A DNA stretch of 64,000 bases, taken from NCBI GenBank assembly GCA_035628915.1, contig DASPIW010000040.1, positions 1 to 64,000 on the forward strand. The letters run 5' to 3'. The translations under genes and the position numbers were made by a program. The DNA comes from JARBUG01 sp035628915 (GTDB lineage Bacteria > Bacillota > Sulfobacillia > Symbiobacteriales > Symbiobacteriaceae). Position 1 is the first letter of the stretch. Every line of letters starts with the position of its first letter. The notes under the pieces are model-generated. The model was not told where the DNA came from, did no database searches, and saw only the letters and a list, made by a program, of their open reading frames with translations. This document shows, one piece after another, positions 59,454 through 64,000 of the stretch.

Positions 59454-60581
59454 CTACCGATAATAGCGCGGCTGATAGAACGGGGTCTCCACAACCTTGG
59501 CTTTCAGGGCCTTGCCCCGGATGATCACGTCGACTTCGCTGCCCAGCCCGCTCAGGGCGGCGGGCACGTAAGCGTTTCCGATGCTCCTCTGCAGGGTGGG
59601 CGAGAAGGTACCGGTGGTGACGACGCCGACCACGGTGCCGTCCTTGGCAATTTCGTAGCCCTGGCGGGGAATGCCGCGGTCGATCATTTCGATGCCGACC
59701 AGCTTCTTCTCCACGCCCTTCTCCTTCTGGGCCGCCAGCGCAGCCCGCCCGATGAAGTCGGTGCCTTTCTTCAGCTTGACGAAGAAGCCAAGGCCGGCTT
59801 CCAGGGGCGTCAGCTGGTCGCTGATTTCGTGGCCGTACAGGGGCAGCTTGGCTTCAAAGCGCAGGGTGTCGCGGGCGCCGAGCCCGGCGGGCACGAGCCC
59901 GTACTCCTCGCCGGCTTCCAGCAGGGCTTCCCAGAGGGCCGCGGTGTCTTCCTTTTTGCAGTAGATCTCGAAGCCGTCCTCGCCGGTGTAACCGGTCCGG
60001 GAGAAGACGACGGACTTGAAGCCCGCCACGGTAACGCCGGTCTTGGCCCAGTAGAACTTCAGCTCATCGAGGACCACGTTCGGCACCAGGGGCTGCATGA
60101 TTTTCGCGGCCAGGGGGCCCTGAATGGCGATCTGACCGATCTCCGGGGAGAGGTTCTGCAGTTCCAGGTTCTTCAGGCCGGCGCGCTCGGCGCAGTAGTT
60201 GACCCATTCCCAGTCCTTGTCGATGTTGCCGGCGTTGACGACCAGCCAATAGTGGAACTCGCCCAGCCGGTAAACCAGGATATCATCGACGACGGTGCCG
60301 TTCTCATAGCACATGAGGCTGTACTGGACCTGGCCGATCTCCAGCTTCGCAGCGTTATTGACCGATACGAGCTGAATCAGATCCAGGGCCTGGGGCCCCT
60401 TCAACTCAAACTCGCCCATGTGGGAGACGTCAAACAGGCCTGCCGCTTCCCGGACCGCACGATGCTCTTCGATCACGCCTGAGTACTGAACGGGCATTTC
60501 CCAGCCGCCGAAGGGGACCATGCGTCCGCCGTACTTCAGATGCATCTCGTATAGTGGCGTACGCTTCAGGGTCTCTTCCAC
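59454..60581 (-). CDS. gcvT: Aminomethyltransferase (T protein)
   Basis: 375 aa, full length: F-D-V-S-H-M-G-E, R-T-G-Y-T-G-E-D-G-F-E-I and G-L-G-A-R-D-T-L-R. It transfers the methylene group from aminomethyl-GcvH to tetrahydrofolate and releases ammonia. First gene after the glycine riboswitch. Confidence 0.97.
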   Translation of the reverse strand: MEETLKRTPLYEMHLKYGGRMVPFGGWEMPVQYSGVIEEHRAVREAAGLFDVSHMGEFELKGPQALDLIQLVSVNNAAKLEIGQVQYSLMCYENGTVVDDILVYRLGEFHYWLVVNAGNIDKDWEWVNYCAERAGLKNLELQNLSPEIGQIAIQGPLAAKIMQPLVPNVVLDELKFYWAKTGVTVAGFKSVVFSRTGYTGEDGFEIYCKKEDTAALWEALLEAGEEYGLVPAGLGARDTLRFEAKLPLYGHEISDQLTPLEAGLGFFVKLKKGTDFIGRAALAAQKEKGVEKKLVGIEMIDRGIPRQGYEIAKDGTVVGVVTTGTFSPTLQRSIGNAYVPAALSGLGSEVDVIIRGKALKAKVVETPFYQPRYYR

Positions 60582-60630
60582 TCTTCAAACACCTCCGAAC
60601 GTCTTCTCCGATAGTCTTTGCCCGAGCAGG

Positions 60631-60690
60631 AAAAACATGAAGGGACAAAGGTAACATGGGATAAACATCCCCAAGTTACCTCTGTCCCTT
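60631..60690 (-). terminator. Riboswitch-controlled terminator
   Basis: On the minus strand AAGGGACAgAGGTAAC pairs with GTTACCTtTGTCCCTT across a loop, followed by CATGTTTTTCC. It lies between the second aptamer and gcvT and overlaps its 3' side, so glycine binding would release an antiterminator. Confidence 0.85.
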
Positions 60691-60895
60691 GACCTGAGAG
60701 ATTAGCACGCGGGCGAGCCCCGCCACTTTCCCCTTTGGTGTCCCCGGGCACCGGCCCGGAGCGCTCTCCAGAGTTCCGTCAGACCCCGGTCACCTCTGCC
60801 TGAGAGATTCAGCCCCCACCTGGGCGGTGTAGGCGTTGCTCCTTCGGCGCCTGCCATACGAACTCATTTCGACTACGGCAGGACTCTCCCGGGGG
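60685..60895 (-). ncRNA. Tandem glycine riboswitch
   Basis: Two consecutive aptamers are readable on the minus strand. Aptamer 1 has GGGAGAGTCC…GCGCCGAAGGAGCAA…AATCTCTCAGGCAGAGG. Aptamer 2 has GGAACTCTGGAGAG…ACACCAAAGGGGAAA…AATCTCTCAGG, ending in GACAGAGG. Both contain the conserved CTCTCAGG block. It activates the gcvT-gcvH-gcvPA-gcvPB operon when glycine is plentiful. Confidence 0.93.
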
Positions 60896-61008
60896 TCTTC
60901 ATCCGGCGGTATGTAGTTCTATCCAACTGTCTACCCATGCGACCTCCATTGGAGTTCTGTCCTCCTCCGGAAAATCCTTCTGTCTTCGAAGCGAATCATA
61001 CGGATCTA

Positions 61009-61617
61009 TTACGAATCGGCAGCGTCGCGGCGACGCCGGATGAGCAAAACGGCGATGCCCCCACAGACAAAAAGCACCAGAACGGCCAGCCAGAGCATCC
61101 GGCTGGAGGCCAGGCGGTGCAGCAGGTGCGGCAGTGCCGCCCCGAACTGGTAGGCCAGGAACGCCCAGCCGGCGTTCCAGAGCAGCGCCGCCGAAAAGGT
61201 GTAGACGGCGAAGCGCCAGGGCGACATGTGGGCGGCGCCGCTGCTGTAGATGGTCGCTGCCCGGATAAAGCCAATGAACCGGCTGAGGAAGACCGTAGCG
61301 GCACCGTAGCGCCGGAAGAAGTGGTCCACTTCGAAGAGTGCCTCCGGCTTGAGGCGCAGCATGCGCGCCACCCGGTCCATCAGCCGCTTGCCGCCCACGT
61401 AGGCGATGCCGAAGCCGATGGACGCGCCCGCGAGGTTGCCCAGGGCGGCGAGCAGGACGATCGTGCCCAGGGACGCTTCACCGCGGTGAACTACCATGCC
61501 TGCGGCGACGAAGAGCGCCTCGGCCGGGAGCGGAAATCCAAGCCCTTCGATGACTGTAGCCACCAGGATGGCGATGTAGTAGTGTGCGTGAAACCAGTGG
61601 CTCAGGGCTGCCGGCAA
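61009..61617 (-). CDS. DedA/SNARE-associated family membrane protein
   Basis: 202 aa with five to six helices and the DedA signatures E-G-L-G-F-P-L-P-A-E and F-F-R-R-Y-G-A-A-T-V-F-L-S-R-F-I-G-F-I-R. DedA proteins are lipid-carrier flippases (undecaprenyl phosphate or phospholipid) powered by the proton gradient. Divergence in neighbours gives no clue to which substrate. Confidence 0.92.
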   Translation of the reverse strand: MPAALSHWFHAHYYIAILVATVIEGLGFPLPAEALFVAAGMVVHRGEASLGTIVLLAALGNLAGASIGFGIAYVGGKRLMDRVARMLRLKPEALFEVDHFFRRYGAATVFLSRFIGFIRAATIYSSGAAHMSPWRFAVYTFSAALLWNAGWAFLAYQFGAALPHLLHRLASSRMLWLAVLVLFVCGGIAVLLIRRRRDAADS

Positions 61618-61680
61618 GATCGCTCGCTCCTCGGCTGGGGAATTGTCGTACTACAGAAGAATATGCCCGCCGAAGGCAGG

Positions 61681-61977
61681 TTAGCCGCCGGCCATTGGCA
61701 TGAGCCAGGAGATCAGGGCGCCGTCGGGGACCGGGTTGCTCAGGCCCGACGGCAGGTCGAGCCGCCGGCCGTTCAGCAGCAGCGCCGGCTGATCGCCTTG
61801 CTGCAGGGCGCCCAGCAGGTCAGCGCCCGCTGCCTTGCCCGCCCGGGCGAGGACGGCGCCGACCGAGGCCGGTTCTCGGAGCCGGACCTGCCCATCCCAG
61901 CGGACCATACGGCCGCCGACCTGGCCGAGAATCCGGACGGTGACGGTCACCCGGCGGCCCAGCAAGCGGTCAAGCAT
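61681..61977 (-). CDS. MoaD/ThiS-like ubiquitin-fold protein
   Basis: 98 aa from ATG 61977, overlapping the AOR stop by 8 bp. Beta-grasp pattern V-T-V-R-I-L-G…G-A-L-I-S-W-L-M-P-M-A-G-G with the C-terminal Gly-Gly needed for thiocarboxylation. Coupling to an AOR gene suggests a role in making tungstopterin for that enzyme. Confidence 0.82.
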   Translation of the reverse strand: MLDRLLGRRVTVTVRILGQVGGRMVRWDGQVRLREPASVGAVLARAGKAAGADLLGALQQGDQPALLLNGRRLDLPSGLSNPVPDGALISWLMPMAGG

Positions 61978-63994
61978 GATCGGCGGTGCGCGTCTGCACC
62001 TTCCCTCCATGGTAGAGATCATCCGCCGCCGTGTCCAATCCGAGGGCCCGCAATTTCCCTTCCGCCGGGCGCCCCGTGGCGGGGTCGATCTGCATGGCCC
62101 GGAAATAGCTCAGGGCCATCGCCTCGACGTCGACGGTGATGCCTTTGGTCGGTCCTTCTTCGAGCGGGGGGCGGCCCACTACCCGGTCGGGCAGGCGCCA
62201 GTCGCCGGGCAGAATGCCTTCCCGCGCGTTGAAGGCGTGGCGGAGCGTCTGAATCCGGTCGCCGATGGTCAGCAGGTCGTCGGCGGTCAGATCCCAGCCG
62301 CAGGCGCCCTTGATCATCAGTTCATACGGAAAGGTGCCCACGAAAGCGGAGAACTCGCAGAGGCCGGCGGCCGCCTGCACCTGCTTCGTTTTGGTCAGGA
62401 GGGCGTGGGCCGGTCCCTTGCCGGCGTAGTCCCAGCGCTTCACTTTCGGGACGTCGACGGGGAAGGGCGGGTTGGCGTGGGAGACTTCCACGACATGGGC
62501 ACCGCCCGCCGTGTGCCGCCCCGGGGTCGGGTCGGCCACGTAGGTTGTGGCGTAGCTGGGCGTCAGCCGCGGATCGTGGAACGGCAGCTCCTGGCCGCCC
62601 GCGTGCATCGCGAAGGCCTCCGCCCCCCGGCCAATCGCCGCGGCGGCCCGCTTGACCCCATCGGCCAATACGGCGCCGATATGGCGGCGGTGGGCGATCA
62701 TCTCAATCAGGGCCAGCATCGCCCGAGCGTCGCCCCAGACGAGCGGCACGCCCCCGGTCTCCTCCCGGGCAATCAGGCCGTGCTCGAAGCACTCGAAGGC
62801 AAAAGCGATGGTCGCCGCCGTCGAGATGACGTCCAGCCCGTACAGGTTGCAGAGGTGATGGCCGTACTGAATCGCTTTGATGTTGTCGATGAGGAGGTTG
62901 GCGCCAAGGCCGCCCAGCGACTCGTACTCCACCCGGTGCCCTTCTTCGATGCGGAACTCCGGATCATCCAGCTTGATTTCGGCGCCGCAGTGCAGCGGGC
63001 AGGCGCTGCAGGCGTAGAAGGCCGTGTTGAACTGCGTCGCGCCGGTGCCGCTGATTTGCACCGCCCTGTCGTACGGGAAGTCCCGCATGCCCACGCCTTT
63101 CCAGTTCTTGATGGGCGTATCGCCCGATTCGGTGGAGATGGCGAGCGATGAGGCGGTGCCCTGGTTGGCCATTGCCCAGACGACCGTGGGATGCGGCGCC
63201 TTGATGTGCAGGCCCAGGCGGGCGATCCACTTGCCCGCAAAGTCCGGGACTTTTGTGAGCAGGCGGTCGATGAAGCGTTCCGGCTCCGGCTCCATGGGGT
63301 GCATGCGGCTCATGATCGCCTGCGTGGAGAGCTTGAACGCCTCGATCTCCGCCTTGGTGACGGGCATGTGGCCCTTGCACGCAATGGCCTTCAGCTGCTT
63401 GCTGCCCATGACCGCCCCGACGCCCGAGCGGGCAGCGAGGCGCCCCCGGTCGTTGACAATGCCGGAGATGAGGCTCAGGTTCTCGCCCGCCGGCCCGATG
63501 CAGGCGACCTGCCAATTGGCCCCGTGGCGGCGCTGCAGCGCCTCCTCGCAATCCGGGGCGTTCTTGCCCCAGAGGTCTTGTGCGCTGTGGAACTCCACCT
63601 GCCCCTTGTGCAGCGTGAGGTAGGTCGGCTCTGCGGCGGCGCCGGTGACGAAGAGCCCGTCATAGCCGCAGCGGCGAAGCTCCGGCCCGAAGAAGCCGCC
63701 GCAGTTGGCGTCGCCCCAGCCGCCCGTGAGCGGGCTTTTGCAGACGACGGCAAACCTGCCCGAAAACGGTGTGCCCGTTCCCGTAAGGAGGCCGGGGACG
63801 AACCCGAGGATATTCTCAGGTCCCAGGGGGTCGGCGCCCGGCTCCATGCGCTCGTACAGCAGCTTGACGCCAAGGCCGTACCCGCCCAGGAACCCGCGGT
63901 AGACCGATTCCGGCAGGCTCTCTTCGACAGCACGGCGGGAGGTCAGGTCCACCCACAGGACCTTCCCCATATACCCCTTTGGCACCCGCAACAC
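61970..63994 (-). CDS. Tungsten-containing aldehyde:ferredoxin oxidoreductase
   Basis: 674 aa, near complete. AOR N-terminal domain (G-K-V-L-W-V-D-L; F-x-G-G-Y-G-L-G-V), 4Fe-4S ligands C-S-A-C-P-L-H-C and a later A-G-L-C-E-F. The family oxidises aldehydes to acids with ferredoxin as acceptor. GTG 63994 is at the window edge with AAGGGA touching it; ATG 63970 is an alternative start. Confidence 0.92.
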   Translation of the reverse strand: MLRVPKGYMGKVLWVDLTSRRAVEESLPESVYRGFLGGYGLGVKLLYERMEPGADPLGPENILGFVPGLLTGTGTPFSGRFAVVCKSPLTGGWGDANCGGFFGPELRRCGYDGLFVTGAAAEPTYLTLHKGQVEFHSAQDLWGKNAPDCEEALQRRHGANWQVACIGPAGENLSLISGIVNDRGRLAARSGVGAVMGSKQLKAIACKGHMPVTKAEIEAFKLSTQAIMSRMHPMEPEPERFIDRLLTKVPDFAGKWIARLGLHIKAPHPTVVWAMANQGTASSLAISTESGDTPIKNWKGVGMRDFPYDRAVQISGTGATQFNTAFYACSACPLHCGAEIKLDDPEFRIEEGHRVEYESLGGLGANLLIDNIKAIQYGHHLCNLYGLDVISTAATIAFAFECFEHGLIAREETGGVPLVWGDARAMLALIEMIAHRRHIGAVLADGVKRAAAAIGRGAEAFAMHAGGQELPFHDPRLTPSYATTYVADPTPGRHTAGGAHVVEVSHANPPFPVDVPKVKRWDYAGKGPAHALLTKTKQVQAAAGLCEFSAFVGTFPYELMIKGACGWDLTADDLLTIGDRIQTLRHAFNAREGILPGDWRLPDRVVGRPPLEEGPTKGITVDVEAMALSYFRAMQIDPATGRPAEGKLRALGLDTAADDLYHGGKVQTRTADHA

Positions 63995-64000
63995 TCCCTT

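Overview
This looks like a high-GC, endospore-forming Firmicute; gene content and order point to Symbiobacterium or a close relative. The evidence is the chromosomal block ymcA/ricA-like – miaB – mutS – mutL – miaA – hfq – spoVK, a gerA-type germinant receptor operon, SpoIID-like proteins, a LipM-type octanoyltransferase, and a split-P-protein glycine cleavage operon under a tandem glycine riboswitch. Starts are often GTG or TTG behind strong GGAGG-type ribosome binding sites. The genus is inferred by eye; no search was run.

Layout. 1–1028: the end of an IS21-like insertion that has cut off the 3' part of a SpoIID-like gene. 1394–2260: a Cof-type HAD phosphatase. 2286–11264: a spoVK-type AAA ATPase gene split by a 7,926-bp integrative, apparently mobilizable element (2748–10673). 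The element carries a large serine recombinase at its left end, a 51-codon-scale small ORF, an OLD-family ATPase/TOPRIM nuclease, a MobA/MobL relaxase, a TraD/MobC-like accessory protein, a SpoIID-like secreted protein and another secreted protein. Joining the two halves at a shared CG dinucleotide restores the family sequence L-V-R-A-M-E-D in frame, so this resembles the 'skin'-type elements that interrupt sporulation genes. In the circular form the recombinase frame runs straight across the predicted attP into an 81-residue helix-turn-helix tail that sits at the far end of the integrated element. Integration would therefore swap the recombinase C-terminus.

11401–23336: hfq, miaA and mutL (coupled through GTGA overlaps), a membrane protein, two related Cys-rich putative surface or spore proteins, mutS, a GAF-GGDEF cyclase, a RicA-like protein and miaB. 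23451–31614: an accessory, decaying region with a Uma2 protein, a SWIM-domain remnant, dispersed 5' fragments and promoter copies of miaB, two DUF4386 membrane proteins flanking a MalT-like regulator and sharing duplicated upstream DNA, and relics of an alcohol dehydrogenase and a GMC oxidoreductase. 31771–35775: gerA-gerB-gerC plus a small two-helix membrane protein like the D subunits of germinant receptors. 35873–42874: a DUF1259 protein, an adenylate-forming CoA-ligase-like enzyme, a TPR protein, a glucose/sorbosone dehydrogenase-like protein, a VanY-type carboxypeptidase, and relics of DUF2877 (AllH-like) and PucR genes.

42911–53572: a phased array of 22-bp repeats ahead of a WYL regulator, a LamG/DUF1080-like protein, a membrane-embedded LuxR regulator, an agmatinase-family enzyme, a TrxR-like flavoprotein lacking the CxxC, two RRM RNA-binding proteins, several small proteins and a GGDEF-EAL protein. 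53850–60895: glyA, lipM, gcvPB, gcvPA, gcvH, gcvT and the glycine riboswitch, a coherent glycine/serine one-carbon unit in which LipM would supply the octanoyl group for GcvH. 61009–64000: a DedA protein and a tungsten aldehyde:ferredoxin oxidoreductase overlapping a MoaD-like gene. No tRNA, rRNA or CRISPR array was seen.
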